From Candidatus Nomurabacteria bacterium RIFOXYB1_FULL_39_16 (GTDB lineage: Bacteria > Patescibacteriota > Minisyncoccia > Phycocordibacterales > UBA9973), in assembly GCA_001787205.1 (NCBI GenBank), contig MFWB01000008.1, positions 35,802 to 73,800 on the forward strand: a DNA stretch of 37,999 nucleotides, given 5' to 3'. Positions 15,951 to 25,000 of the stretch are shown here, in pieces. The stretch's first letter is position 1. Each line of letters opens with the position of its first letter. Below the pieces are notes generated by a model. That model had not been told where the DNA came from. It searched no databases and worked only from the letters and a program-made list of their open reading frames with translations. The position numbers were made by a program, and so were the translations under genes.

Positions 15951-16291
15951 TTTACTGCAGCTAAAACTTTAGCGAAAGTCTCTGGATGATGTTCGGCGAA
16001 ATCTGACAGGATTTTTCTATCTAAAAGTATATTTTTCTTATGAAGGGCGCCGATTAATTGAGAGTAAGACATTCCGAGCTCACGAGCGCCGGCGTTGATT
16101 TTAATATTCCAAAGTTTCCTATTGTGAGATTTCTTGTCTTTGCGGTGAGCGAAAGAATAACTACCCGCGTGTAAAAGCGCATCCTTGGCCATGCGTTCCT
16201 TAGTGGATCGTCCGTGGCGGAAACCTTTTGTCTGTTTCAAAACGCTTCTCCTTCTCTTCAATGCGTGTACTCCCTTTTTTACTCTTGTCAT
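15947..16291 (-). CDS. rplT: 50S ribosomal protein bL20
   Basis: MTRVKKGVHALKRRRSVLKQTKGFRHGRSTKERMAKDALLHAGSYSFAHRKDKK... Confidence 0.95.
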   Translation of the reverse strand: MTRVKKGVHALKRRRSVLKQTKGFRHGRSTKERMAKDALLHAGSYSFAHRKDKKSHNRKLWNIKINAGARELGMSYSQLIGALHKKNILLDRKILSDFAEHHPETFAKVLAAVK

Positions 16292-16313
16292 TTTATTTTA
16301 TAAATTATTAATC

Positions 16314-16511
16314 TTAGCTGAAAGGCAGCAAATGGCTCTTCGGCTTGTTTTTGATAACGAAATTCTGACCCTTGCGACCGGCCAACTGACTTCCACGAGA
16401 TTGCTTGGCATTGAAATGGTTGAAGCCCGCCTTGCGAGCAATTACCTTACCATTCTTGGTTAGTTTTAATCTCTTACTATATGATTTATTTGTTTTCATT
16501 CCTTTTCCCAT
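16314..16511 (-). CDS. rpmI: 50S ribosomal protein bL35
   Basis: MGKGMKTNKSYSKRLKLTKNGKVIARKAGFNHFNAKQSRGSQ... Confidence 0.9.
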   Translation of the reverse strand: MGKGMKTNKSYSKRLKLTKNGKVIARKAGFNHFNAKQSRGSQLAGRKGQNFVIKNKPKSHLLPFS

Positions 16512-16549
16512 ATAATTTTTTGTTATTTATTTATAGTGAGCCCGCCCTA

Positions 16550-17053
16550 CTATTTTTTTTCTATTGTTATGGTCATGCCCTTGGGGCCTCTCTTGTATGT
16601 ATCCGACATCTTATAATCTTCCGTGATTAAATGCAAGACTCTATTTAAACGCTCTTTTAAAAACTTTTCATCCATATACTTAGCGCGTCCGGCAAGGAAA
16701 AGCTCAACTTTTATCCTATGGCCTTCTTTTATCCACTTGGAAGCAGTTTTCGCTTTTAACTCCAGGTCGTGGTCTCCGGTGCCTATCTTTATCTGGATTG
16801 ACTTGGTTTCTGTTTTATTCGCTCCAGCCTTGGCTTTCTTTAATTTTTTTGCAGCCTCATATTGATACTTGCCGAAATCCATCAACTTTGCGATAGGGGG
16901 GTTGCCATTCGGAGATATTTCAATCAAGTCCAAACCTCTACTCTCCGCCATTTCTAAAGCGTCTTTTATGCTCAAGATGCCGAGATTTTTGTTTTCGCTG
17001 TCTAAAACCCGAAGTTCCTTAGCCCTTATTTGGTTGTTTATTCTTTCTCGCAA
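16550..17053 (-). CDS. infC: Translation initiation factor IF-3 (non-ATG start)
   Basis: (TTG)RERINNQIRAKELRVLDSENKNLGILSIKDALEMAESRGLDLIEISPNGNPPIAKLMDFGKYQYE... Confidence 0.96.
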   Translation of the reverse strand: MRERINNQIRAKELRVLDSENKNLGILSIKDALEMAESRGLDLIEISPNGNPPIAKLMDFGKYQYEAAKKLKKAKAGANKTETKSIQIKIGTGDHDLELKAKTASKWIKEGHRIKVELFLAGRAKYMDEKFLKERLNRVLHLITEDYKMSDTYKRGPKGMTITIEKK

Positions 17054-17094
17054 TGTTATGTAAGTAGGCCTGTAAAGGCTTCAACTACAAAGAG

Positions 17095-17123
17095 ATAATA
17101 GCGTATTCTGGGCTTAAAGTCAA
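17095..17123 (-). promoter_or_regulatory. Promoter of infC-rpmI-rplT operon
   Basis: Minus strand TTGACT, 17-nt spacer, TATTAT. Confidence 0.65.
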
Positions 17124-17153
17124 TATTTAATATATTTATGATAATATAGATAA

Positions 17154-17621
17154 ATGGCTAGTTATGCAGAAAATAGAAAAGCGAGATTTAACTACGAATT
17201 TTTGGAAAAATACGAGACTGGTATTGAGCTTGTTGGCACGGAAGTAAAATCAGTGCGAAGCGGGCAGATGTCCTTGGAAGGGGCTTTTGTCATCATTCGG
17301 GGAGGGGAAGCATTCTTAATCAATTCCAATATTCCGCCCTTTCAGCCTAAAAACGCGCCTTTGGATTATGACCCCCTTCGCAACAGGAAACTTTTATTGA
17401 CTAAAAAAGAAATAAAAGAATTGTCAGAAAATGAGAAAAACAAGAGTTTGACAATTGTGCCTATTTCAGTGTATAATAAAAACAGAAAAATCAAATTGGA
17501 GATTGCCTTAGCGAAAGGCAAGAAGAAATTTGATAAACGCGAGACTATCAAAAAACGCGAGACGGATCGCGAGATAAGAAGAGAGTATAAAGACCTACCT
17601 GCCGGTAGGCATGGACGTTGA
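17154..17621 (+). CDS. smpB: SsrA-binding protein SmpB
   Basis: MASYAENRKARFNYEFLEKYETGIELVGTEVKSVRSGQMSLEGAFVIIRGGEAFLINSNIPPF...FDKRETIKKRETDREIRREYK; tail DLPAGRHGR encoded by a palindrome. Confidence 0.95.
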   Translation: MASYAENRKARFNYEFLEKYETGIELVGTEVKSVRSGQMSLEGAFVIIRGGEAFLINSNIPPFQPKNAPLDYDPLRNRKLLLTKKEIKELSENEKNKSLTIVPISVYNKNRKIKLEIALAKGKKKFDKRETIKKRETDREIRREYKDLPAGRHGR

Positions 17622-17632
17622 AAATAAAATTC

Positions 17633-18016
17633 GGGACTGCAAGGCATAGACAGTTGGCCTTTTGTTCTTGATGCATACCGAGAATGAACGTAATCTCGTA
17701 AAAATTCGTTCAAATGTTAATTGCAAAATTAACTTCAGCACAAGAGTCTCCATACTTCGGTATGATTTCTTTTGCTCTAGCTTTCGCGTAAGCCTAGGCT
17801 AGTGTCTCTCTTATAGACTTCCGATATATAAGATGGGGCATCATATTATCGGGATAGGGGAAAGAATGTCCTGACTTCCTTCCGAAACAAAGGGACTCGA
17901 TTAAAAAATATTTGGCTCGCTTAAGAATTTTTTAATCTAAACAAAAAAAGCGCGCTATGTATGTAGACTTCTTTGCAAAAACCTTCTGCACCGGGGTTCG
18001 ATTCCCCGCAGTTCCA
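17633..18016 (+). ncRNA. ssrA: tmRNA
   Basis: 5' GGGACTGC pairs with 3' GCAGTTCC (one G-U); T-arm CGGGG TTCGATT CCCCG; tag ORF 17723-17791 encodes AKLTSAQESPYFGMISFALAFA*; immediately downstream of smpB. No encoded CCA. Confidence 0.85.
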
Positions 18017-18020
18017 CTAC

Positions 18021-18057
18021 TAAAATCAAAAGCGCCCTTCGGGGCGCTTTTGATTTT
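18021..18057 (+). terminator. Intrinsic terminator after tmRNA
   Basis: AAAATCAAAAGCGCCC TTCG GGGCGCTTTTGATTTT. Confidence 0.9.
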
Positions 18058-18084
18058 CTCCATTTTTTATGCTATCATTTTCAA

Positions 18085-20010
18085 ATGGATTTCAATTTTC
18101 TAAATCAAAAAGAACCGCAAGGTAAAGGCAAAAAGAATAATAAACCGGCAAAGTGGGGCGGGAGCGTCACCGGCGCGATTTTGTTTTTCATATTTATCAC
18201 TGGATTGTATTTATTGGTTTCCGGAGACGGGAAGGTGATTCCCGAAGTAGCTATCTCTGATCTGGCCAAGAGCGTGCAGTCGGGAGAAGTTAAAAATATT
18301 TTAGTCGAAGGAGACAAACTCACTATCACTTACGAGAACGATGAAATTAAAACCACCAAGAAAGAAGTCGGTTCGGCTTTATCGCAAACACTTTTTAATT
18401 ATGGCGTAACCAGTGAGGCTTTAAATAAAACAAAAATAGAAATAAAAAATGAAAGCGGATTTGTATTCTGGCTCACGAATATTCTGCCGTTTCTCTTGCC
18501 GATAGCTTTCATTTTAGTTTTCTTCTGGTATTTATCACGGCAAGTGAAAGGCGCCGGTATGCAAGCGTTCACCTTCGGTCAGTCCAAGGCGCGCATTACC
18601 GACCCGAATGACAAAAACAACAGAGTGACCTTCAAAGATGTCGCCGGATGCAAAGAAGCGAAAGAAGAATTAAAAGAAATTGTTGATTTCTTGAAAAGTC
18701 CGAAAAAGTTTCTAGATATCGGAGCAAGGATTCCGAAGGGTGTGATGCTGACGGGCGCTCCAGGCACAGGCAAAACTTTGCTCGCCAGAGCGGTAGCGGG
18801 GGAGGCCTCCGTGCCGTTCTTCCATTTGTCCGGTTCTGAATTCGTAGAGATGTTCGTTGGGGTGGGGGCCTCTCGCGTACGCGACCTTTTCAAAATGGCG
18901 AAGAAAGCAGCGCCAGCTATCATCTTTGTGGATGAGATAGACGCGATAGGACGTACTCGTGGAGGGGGTTTTGGGGGTGGAAATGATGAACGTGAGCAAA
19001 CACTGAACCAAATATTGGTGGAAATGGATGGCTTTGAACCTAATGATAAGGTTATAGTGATGGCGGCCACCAACAGGCCGGATGTGCTTGACCCTGCCCT
19101 TGTCCGCCCCGGGCGTTTTGACCGAAAAGTAATTCTTGATTTACCGGACCGCGCAGATCGCGAAGAAATTTTAAAAATTCATGCAGTGAAGAAACCGTTG
19201 GCAGAAGATATAAATCTAAAATTAATTGCCGAGCGTACTCCTGGTTTCTCCGGTGCTGATTTATACTCGCTGATGAACGAGGGAGCCATATTGGCTGCGC
19301 GCGAAAATCGCAAGAAAGTTTTTCAATTTGATTTAATTCGCGCGATTGAGAAAGTGATGCTCGGTCCCGAAAGGAAAAGTCATTTGCTTTCCAAAAAAGA
19401 AAAAGAAATTACCGCTTACCATGAAGCTGGGCACGCGATAGTAGCATCAGTTCTACCTCACGCAGATCCTGTTCATAAAGTTTCCATCATCGCGCGCGGA
19501 AATGCTGGCGGGTACACTTTGAAGTTGCCACTTGAAGAAAGACGCCTACAATCTAAAAAAGAATTTATTGACGACATCGCGATGTCACTCGGCGGATACG
19601 TCGCGGAGAAAATGATTTTCGGAGATATCACTACTGGACCTTCTTCTGATTTACAAGTGGCTTCAAATTTGGCGCGCGCTATGGTGACGAGGTGGGGGAT
19701 GTCTGACCTCATCGGTCCGATAGCGCTCACTGATTCTCCCGGACGGCTTCAATATGGTGAAATGCCGGAAAAAGAATTTTCTGAAACGGTTTCCACGAAG
19801 GTGGATTCGGAAGTTTCCAGAATTATCAACGATGGACTGCAGTCTGCGGAGAAAGTTCTGACCGAACACAAGAAAGCGTTTACCGCTATAGCTAAAAAAT
19901 TAATAGAAGTGGAGACCCTGGAGCAAGAAGATTACGAAAAGATACTCACTGCTCACGGGATAGAATTAAAAAAGAAAGACGTGGTTGCTCCTGCGGAAGT
20001 GGTGGTGTAA
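18085..20010 (+). CDS. ftsH: ATP-dependent zinc metalloprotease FtsH
   Basis: ...[23 protein letters not shown]..., ...[17 protein letters not shown]..., HEAGH. Confidence 0.98.
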   Translation: MDFNFLNQKEPQGKGKKNNKPAKWGGSVTGAILFFIFITGLYLLVSGDGKVIPEVAISDLAKSVQSGEVKNILVEGDKLTITYENDEIKTTKKEVGSALSQTLFNYGVTSEALNKTKIEIKNESGFVFWLTNILPFLLPIAFILVFFWYLSRQVKGAGMQAFTFGQSKARITDPNDKNNRVTFKDVAGCKEAKEELKEIVDFLKSPKKFLDIGARIPKGVMLTGAPGTGKTLLARAVAGEASVPFFHLSGSEFVEMFVGVGASRVRDLFKMAKKAAPAIIFVDEIDAIGRTRGGGFGGGNDEREQTLNQILVEMDGFEPNDKVIVMAATNRPDVLDPALVRPGRFDRKVILDLPDRADREEILKIHAVKKPLAEDINLKLIAERTPGFSGADLYSLMNEGAILAARENRKKVFQFDLIRAIEKVMLGPERKSHLLSKKEKEITAYHEAGHAIVASVLPHADPVHKVSIIARGNAGGYTLKLPLEERRLQSKKEFIDDIAMSLGGYVAEKMIFGDITTGPSSDLQVASNLARAMVTRWGMSDLIGPIALTDSPGRLQYGEMPEKEFSETVSTKVDSEVSRIINDGLQSAEKVLTEHKKAFTAIAKKLIEVETLEQEDYEKILTAHGIELKKKDVVAPAEVVV

Positions 20011-20077
20011 CTTTTCTTATTGTTTTTCTATTAAAAATGAGATAATCTTCCTATGTTGGGTGTTTGTTCGGCGACAT

Positions 20078-20151
20078 CCGCGTGTAGCTCAGTTGGTTAG
20101 AGCATCGAGCTTATACCTCGAGGGTCCCACGTTCGAATCGTGGCACGCGGA
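20078..20151 (+). tRNA. tRNA-Ile(UAU)
   Basis: Acceptor CCGCGTG/CACGCGG, D-arm GCTC/GAGC, anticodon arm TCGAG-CTTATAC-CTCGA (anticodon TAT), T-arm CCACG-TTCGAAT-CGTGG, discriminator A, no encoded CCA. Confidence 0.92.
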
Positions 20152-20324
20152 CAAGAATCAGTTTGTACTACTCAAATTTTTTTCAAAAACTACCCCCTTT
20201 AGGGCTTACAAATACTCGGTCGGAGAGGCTCGCTCTTGTTTTCTTTTTTCTCGTGTTTTCTTTTGCCAAAATTGGCGAAAAGTGCTGGTCATTTTTTGAT
20301 AGATTCGTGTATAATGATTCACAC

Positions 20325-20870
20325 ATGACGGCGGATAAAAAAAATTATTTTAAGATTCTTCTCGTCCTCATTTTATGTCTTTTGGCTCGGTTAATTCCTT
20401 TTCGTATGCCTAATGTTGAGCCGATTCTCGCGGCGACTATGCCGATAGGGCGCACCAGTGGTGCATTTGTAGGATTTTCTTTTGCTGTTCTAAGTATTTT
20501 ACTTTTTGATGTTATTACCGGCACACTCGGAGCGCAAACATTCTTTACTGCTCTTGCTTATGGGCTAATTGCTTTGTGGTCTCTCAGTTATTTCAAGAAA
20601 CGCGAAGGGACAGCGCTTGATTACGCGCGTTTCGCCATTATCGGAACCTTGGCTTTTGATGCTCTGACTGGGCTTACCGTCGGTCCACTATTTTTTCACC
20701 AATCATTTATGGGGTCTCTCCTGGGGCAAATTCCATTTACCGCGTTTCATCTGCTAGGCAACGTAACTTTCGCTCTCGTTCTGTCTCCCGCGATTTACAA
20801 TTTTATGATTAAGAAAAAAAGAAAAGAGTCGGTATCCATTATTAACATCCCTAACCCTAAGACAATATAA
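20325..20870 (+). CDS. Membrane protein resembling an ECF-type transporter substrate-binding (S) component
   Basis: MTADKKNYFKILLVLILCLLARLIPFRMPNVEPILAATMPIGRTSGAFVGFSFAVLSILLFDVITGTLGAQTFFTALAYGLIAL...; TATAAT at 20310-20315. The ORF-track start at 20163 is too early. Confidence 0.6.
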   Translation: MTADKKNYFKILLVLILCLLARLIPFRMPNVEPILAATMPIGRTSGAFVGFSFAVLSILLFDVITGTLGAQTFFTALAYGLIALWSLSYFKKREGTALDYARFAIIGTLAFDALTGLTVGPLFFHQSFMGSLLGQIPFTAFHLLGNVTFALVLSPAIYNFMIKKKRKESVSIINIPNPKTI

Positions 20871-20875
20871 ACTTT

Positions 20876-23170
20876 ATGAAAAAAACAGAAAAAATTTTAA
20901 AAAGCGAATTAGCGAAAATAAAATCAATCCGCAGAAGAACCGGAGAAGTCGTCGCTTTTGAATTGGAAAGAGTCGCGCACGCTATCTTTAAAGCTTTTGA
21001 AGTCTCGGGTGAGGGGGGAGAAGAGGATTCACACGAAGTGGCTAAGCGCGTTTTCAAAACTCTACTTGGGTTGAGAGAAGAGCTCTTGAGTGTCCACAAG
21101 GGAGCGAAATTTTTGCCGACAGTGGAAGTGGTGCAGGACTTGGTGGAGAAAGAATTGATGAAAAATGGTTTTACCGACACAGCCAAGAAATATATTCTCT
21201 ACCGCAATAAAAGATCCGAACTCAGGAAAGCTTTTGGTCCGGTATCGGAAGCAGTCAAACTGGCGGTGGAAGAATCTAGTAAATATTTTTCCAGTCCATA
21301 TTCAGAATATATCTTCTATCAGTTTTATTCACGATGGGTTCCGGAGCTTGGACGCCGCGAAACATGGATAGAAACCATTGACCGCTATATGGCATATATG
21401 AAGGAAAATTTAGGTGATAAACTTACAAAAACGGAATATACAGATGTGCGGGAAGCTATCTTGAATCAAGACATCTGTCCATCTATGCGACTTTTATGGT
21501 CCGCAGGCAAAGCTTGTCGAAACTCAAACGTTTGGGCCTATAATTGCTCTTATATTGCACCAACCTGCCCTCAGGATCTGGGAGAAATAATGTATATCTC
21601 CATGTGCGGAGCAGGCTTAGGCTTTGCCGTAGAATGGGAAAATGTTCAACAATTTCCACAAATTAAAAAACAGATTAAAGAAAAGCCGACGGTGCATGTC
21701 GTAGATGACAGCAAAGAAGGCTGGGCTGATGCCTTTGTGCTTGGGCTCAAGGCTTGGTTTGATGGTAGAGACATTAAATTTGATTACTCTATGGTTAGGC
21801 CAGCCGGAGCGCGCCTAGAGACAGCCGGAGGAAGAGCTTCCGGACCTCAGCCACTCATAGACCTAATAGAATTTTCTAGACGTAAAATTTTGTCTAAACA
21901 AGGCCGTCGTCTTTCAAATTTGGATATGCACGATATCATCTGTCAGATCGGAATGATTGTGGTGGCGGGAGGGGTACGCAGGAGCGCCCTCATTTCTCTT
22001 TCTGAACTTGAAGATACGGAAATGCGAGATTCAAAGAAGGGACAGTTTTATCTGACTGAAGGACAGAGAAGTATGGCAAACAATTCGGCTGTTTTTAATT
22101 CAAAACCAAGCGCAGAAGAATTTTTAAATGAATGGACTGCTTTAGTAAAATCAAAATCTGGTGAACGTGGAATTTTCAACAGGGGAGGATTAGAGAAGCA
22201 GTTGCCGGCTCGCAGGTGGGCGGCAATCAAAGATGAGAAGCAAATAGGACTAAATCCTTGTGGAGAAATTTATTTGCGTTCAAAACAATTCTGCAACTTG
22301 ACCAGTATCGTGATTCGCCCGAAAGATACAGTGGCAACCCTAAAAAGAAAAATGGAATTGGCAACATTGCTTGGTACTTATCAATCCACCCTGACCAACT
22401 TCGGTTATCTTTCAAAGAAATGGAAAGAAAATTGCGAAGAAGAAAGATTGCTCGGAGTTTCTCTCACGGGATATTACGACAACACGACTATCAGAAATGA
22501 CAAAGTATTGGACACGTTGCGACTGGATGCCATTGAAACAAATAAAAAGTATGCCAAGCGTTTCGGTATAAATCAATCCACTGCTATTACTTGTGTGAAG
22601 CCTCATGGTAATTCTGGACAGCTCTTGGGAGTCGGCTCCGGTATGCATCCTTGGTACGCGCCATACTTCATTCGCCGAGTGCGCATTTCTCACACAGACC
22701 CTCTATTGCAAATGGCTCGGGATCAAGGTGTGCCTTGCTTACCGGAAGTCGGACAATCTGAAACCTCTGCCACTACTTTTGTTTTAGAGTTTCCGGTAAA
22801 GGCTCCGGAGGGAGCAATCTTTAAAGATGAAGTTTCGGCGCTTGATTTAATGAAGGAATGGAAGAGACTCAAAGAGCATTTCGTAGAACACAATCCATCG
22901 GCAACCATATACGTCGGTCCGGATGAGTGGATGGCAGTGGGCAATTTCGTCTATGAAAATTGGGACTGGATTGGCGGACTTTCTTTCTTGCCTCGTTCAC
23001 AGCACGTATATCAGCTGGCTCCATATGAAGCGATAAATAAAGAAGAATACGAAAGACGCACGAGAGCTATCGGTAAGATAGATTTCTCTAAACTCTCTCA
23101 ATATGAAGTCGCGGATAATACTACTGGGGCAAAAGAATTTGCTTGTGTTTCGGGCGTTTGTGAAATTTAA
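20876..23170 (+). CDS. nrdJ: Class II, adenosylcobalamin-dependent ribonucleotide reductase (with N-terminal ATP-cone)
   Basis: ...ICPSMRLLWSAGKACRNSNVWAYNCSYIAP...MSMCGAGLGFAVEW...LNPCGEIYLRSKQFCNLTSIVIRP...TCVKPHGNSGQLLGVGSGMHPWYAPYFIRRVR...; C-terminal CVSGVCEI. Confidence 0.92.
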   Translation: MKKTEKILKSELAKIKSIRRRTGEVVAFELERVAHAIFKAFEVSGEGGEEDSHEVAKRVFKTLLGLREELLSVHKGAKFLPTVEVVQDLVEKELMKNGFTDTAKKYILYRNKRSELRKAFGPVSEAVKLAVEESSKYFSSPYSEYIFYQFYSRWVPELGRRETWIETIDRYMAYMKENLGDKLTKTEYTDVREAILNQDICPSMRLLWSAGKACRNSNVWAYNCSYIAPTCPQDLGEIMYISMCGAGLGFAVEWENVQQFPQIKKQIKEKPTVHVVDDSKEGWADAFVLGLKAWFDGRDIKFDYSMVRPAGARLETAGGRASGPQPLIDLIEFSRRKILSKQGRRLSNLDMHDIICQIGMIVVAGGVRRSALISLSELEDTEMRDSKKGQFYLTEGQRSMANNSAVFNSKPSAEEFLNEWTALVKSKSGERGIFNRGGLEKQLPARRWAAIKDEKQIGLNPCGEIYLRSKQFCNLTSIVIRPKDTVATLKRKMELATLLGTYQSTLTNFGYLSKKWKENCEEERLLGVSLTGYYDNTTIRNDKVLDTLRLDAIETNKKYAKRFGINQSTAITCVKPHGNSGQLLGVGSGMHPWYAPYFIRRVRISHTDPLLQMARDQGVPCLPEVGQSETSATTFVLEFPVKAPEGAIFKDEVSALDLMKEWKRLKEHFVEHNPSATIYVGPDEWMAVGNFVYENWDWIGGLSFLPRSQHVYQLAPYEAINKEEYERRTRAIGKIDFSKLSQYEVADNTTGAKEFACVSGVCEI

Positions 23171-23194
23171 GAATAGGGCTAGAATATAGGTGTT

Positions 23195-23752
23195 ATGCTT
23201 TACACCAGGAAAGGGGACAATGGTACTACTAAGACTTTTGGTTGCGATCAGCGCATTTCCAAGAGTTCTATTGTGGCTGAAGCCTTGGGGGTTTTAGACG
23301 AGACTAACTCTTATTTGGGTTTGGCTCGCGCTAAAACTAATGGCACAAATTTTGAAATTGCTAGCGGAAAAATAAAATTTTCTGAAATTATTTTAGAAAT
23401 TCAGCAGAATCTGTTTATTGTTCAGGCGGAAGTGGCGGGGTCCACTCTTTCCATCGCAAAAGAAAAAATTACCAAAGTTGAAAATATCGTGGATGGAATT
23501 GAAAAAGTTTTACCGCCCATCAAGAGTTTCTTTATCAGCGGCGCCACCGAAATAGGCGCCACCTTTGACTTTGCGCGCACCTTGGCGAGAAAGGCGGAAA
23601 GGCGAGTCATTGCCGCGAAGGAAGAGGGGAAGGTAAAAGTAAGCGATGATACCTTAGCTTACTTAAACAGACTTTCCAGTTTGCTGTATGCCCTCGCAAG
23701 AATTTCTAGTCACCAAGAAGGAGAAGAAGAACTAAAACCGGATTATAAATAA
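23195..23752 (+). CDS. pduO: Cob(I)alamin adenosyltransferase, PduO type
   Basis: MLYTRKGDNGTTKTFGCDQRISKSSIVAEALGVLDETNSYLGLARA...IQQNLFIVQAEVAG...FARTLARKAERRVIA...LNRLSSLLYALAR. Confidence 0.9.
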   Translation: MLYTRKGDNGTTKTFGCDQRISKSSIVAEALGVLDETNSYLGLARAKTNGTNFEIASGKIKFSEIILEIQQNLFIVQAEVAGSTLSIAKEKITKVENIVDGIEKVLPPIKSFFISGATEIGATFDFARTLARKAERRVIAAKEEGKVKVSDDTLAYLNRLSSLLYALARISSHQEGEEELKPDYK

Positions 23753-23755
23753 TTT

Positions 23756-24469
23756 ATGAAAAGAAAAAATTCTAAATTGGATAAGTCTCTTGATAACATC
23801 TATAAGTTTATGGCTGACAATTATCAGGGTAATTGGTCTTATCGATGGGAGGGAGTTCCTTGGATGCTGAAAAATACTACGGGGAATAAAAATGAATCAA
23901 TCCTGGCTCATCAGTGGGCTTGTGTTGGATTTTGGCTGACCCTGAAAGATGTTTGTCCGGCGTTAAGCTCCCTAGTTGATACACAAGAAATTTACGAGCG
24001 TGTATGGAGCCACGATATGGGGGAAACTTTCGTGGGTGATATCTCCCAATTCACACAAATAAATGGAGGTGGTAAAGACAAACACGTAATTGAGCAACAA
24101 GAAATAGAAAGAATAACAAAATTTATTCCGGCAAAAACATCACGCAAAATTCGCGGGTATTTTAAAGAATTTGAAAAACCGAGAGAGAAAATAACCAAAC
24201 TAGAGGCTTTGGTTGCAAAGCTTATTGATACACTTCAAGGCAACCATTTTGCCCTCGTGTTTGCAGAGGGTTTGGGGTCTTTGCAAAACAAGGATTCAGT
24301 TAAAAAAATAGTTGAAAGAACTACAGTCCGCACTACTCTTCAGCTCCTAAAAGTTTTAAAACATAAGGGACATGCTAAGGCGTATAAAGAAGTTTTAGCT
24401 GTTGTTAATCATCATTTAGACTATTATCGAAAACTGGGAATAAAAATAGATTTTGATTACTCAAAATAG
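23756..24469 (+). CDS. HD-domain hydrolase
   Basis: ...ESILAHQWACVGFWLTL...ERVWSHDMGETFVGDISQFT...; HD motif in a YfbR-like context. Confidence 0.7.
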   Translation: MKRKNSKLDKSLDNIYKFMADNYQGNWSYRWEGVPWMLKNTTGNKNESILAHQWACVGFWLTLKDVCPALSSLVDTQEIYERVWSHDMGETFVGDISQFTQINGGGKDKHVIEQQEIERITKFIPAKTSRKIRGYFKEFEKPREKITKLEALVAKLIDTLQGNHFALVFAEGLGSLQNKDSVKKIVERTTVRTTLQLLKVLKHKGHAKAYKEVLAVVNHHLDYYRKLGIKIDFDYSK

Positions 24470-24472
24470 TAT

Positions 24473-24507
24473 GTTATCAAACTTAACGGCCGTCACAAAG
24501 TGATAAC
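24473..24507. repeat. Quasi-palindromic repeat, copy A
   Basis: GTTATCAAACTTAACGGCCGTCACAAAGTGATAAC; 7-bp outer arms plus ACGGCCGT core; near-identical to copy B. Confidence 0.88.
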
Positions 24508-24509
24508 CA

Positions 24510-24992
24510 CTAATTGTTTCGTTTTGTTATTTTAAAAGTTTTAACATTCTTTCTGATGTTTAGATCCTCCAAGCGTTTTAAGAAAGACAAAGGCAGGGGA
24601 CTAGGACCAAGCCACAGGCTTTGTTGCAACATTTTATATCCGAATATTTTTAACTGATTTCGCAGCCAGTAGCGTATTTTCCTGTCTACTTCAGGAATAT
24701 CAAAAGAAACAATCATAGATGTTGCTGAGTCTTTTTTGAAAGGAGAAGAAATGTAACTTAATAAATGGGTCTCTTTTAGTCTCCTTATTCCTTCTTTCGA
24801 CATTGACCAGCCCAATTTAGAGTTGTTTATGTAGCCCTTTTTGTGTAAACGCGAGAGGGCGACTTTTACGCTTTCCTTCTTGTATTTTTTGAATTCACGT
24901 TCATGCAATATTCTATGAAAAGATCTGGTGCTCTTGCCACTTGTTAAGGTTGCAATGAGAAGATTTGTAATACTAGGCGAATTGGTATACAT
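24510..24992 (-). CDS. PaaX-like regulator / Cas2-like (ferredoxin-fold) protein with N-terminal winged helix
   Basis: MYTNSPSITNLLIATLTSGKSTRSFHRILHEREFKKYKKESVKVALSRLHKKGYINNS...TSMIVSFDIPEVDRKIRYWLRNQLKIFGYKMLQQSLWLGPSPLPLSFLKRLEDLNIRKNVKTFKI. Confidence 0.65.
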   Translation of the reverse strand: MYTNSPSITNLLIATLTSGKSTRSFHRILHEREFKKYKKESVKVALSRLHKKGYINNSKLGWSMSKEGIRRLKETHLLSYISSPFKKDSATSMIVSFDIPEVDRKIRYWLRNQLKIFGYKMLQQSLWLGPSPLPLSFLKRLEDLNIRKNVKTFKITKRNN

Positions 24993-25000
24993 ATCTATAG

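Noticed and set aside
18579-19073. 164-aa minus-strand ORF opposite ftsH
   Set aside because: Antisense shadow of the FtsH AAA domain.
20152-20324. Cobalamin riboswitch upstream of the ECF-S/nrdJ/pduO genes
   Set aside because: No recognisable B12-box (GCCACTG-like core) seen by eye; the -10 lies 9 nt before the first ATG, leaving no leader.
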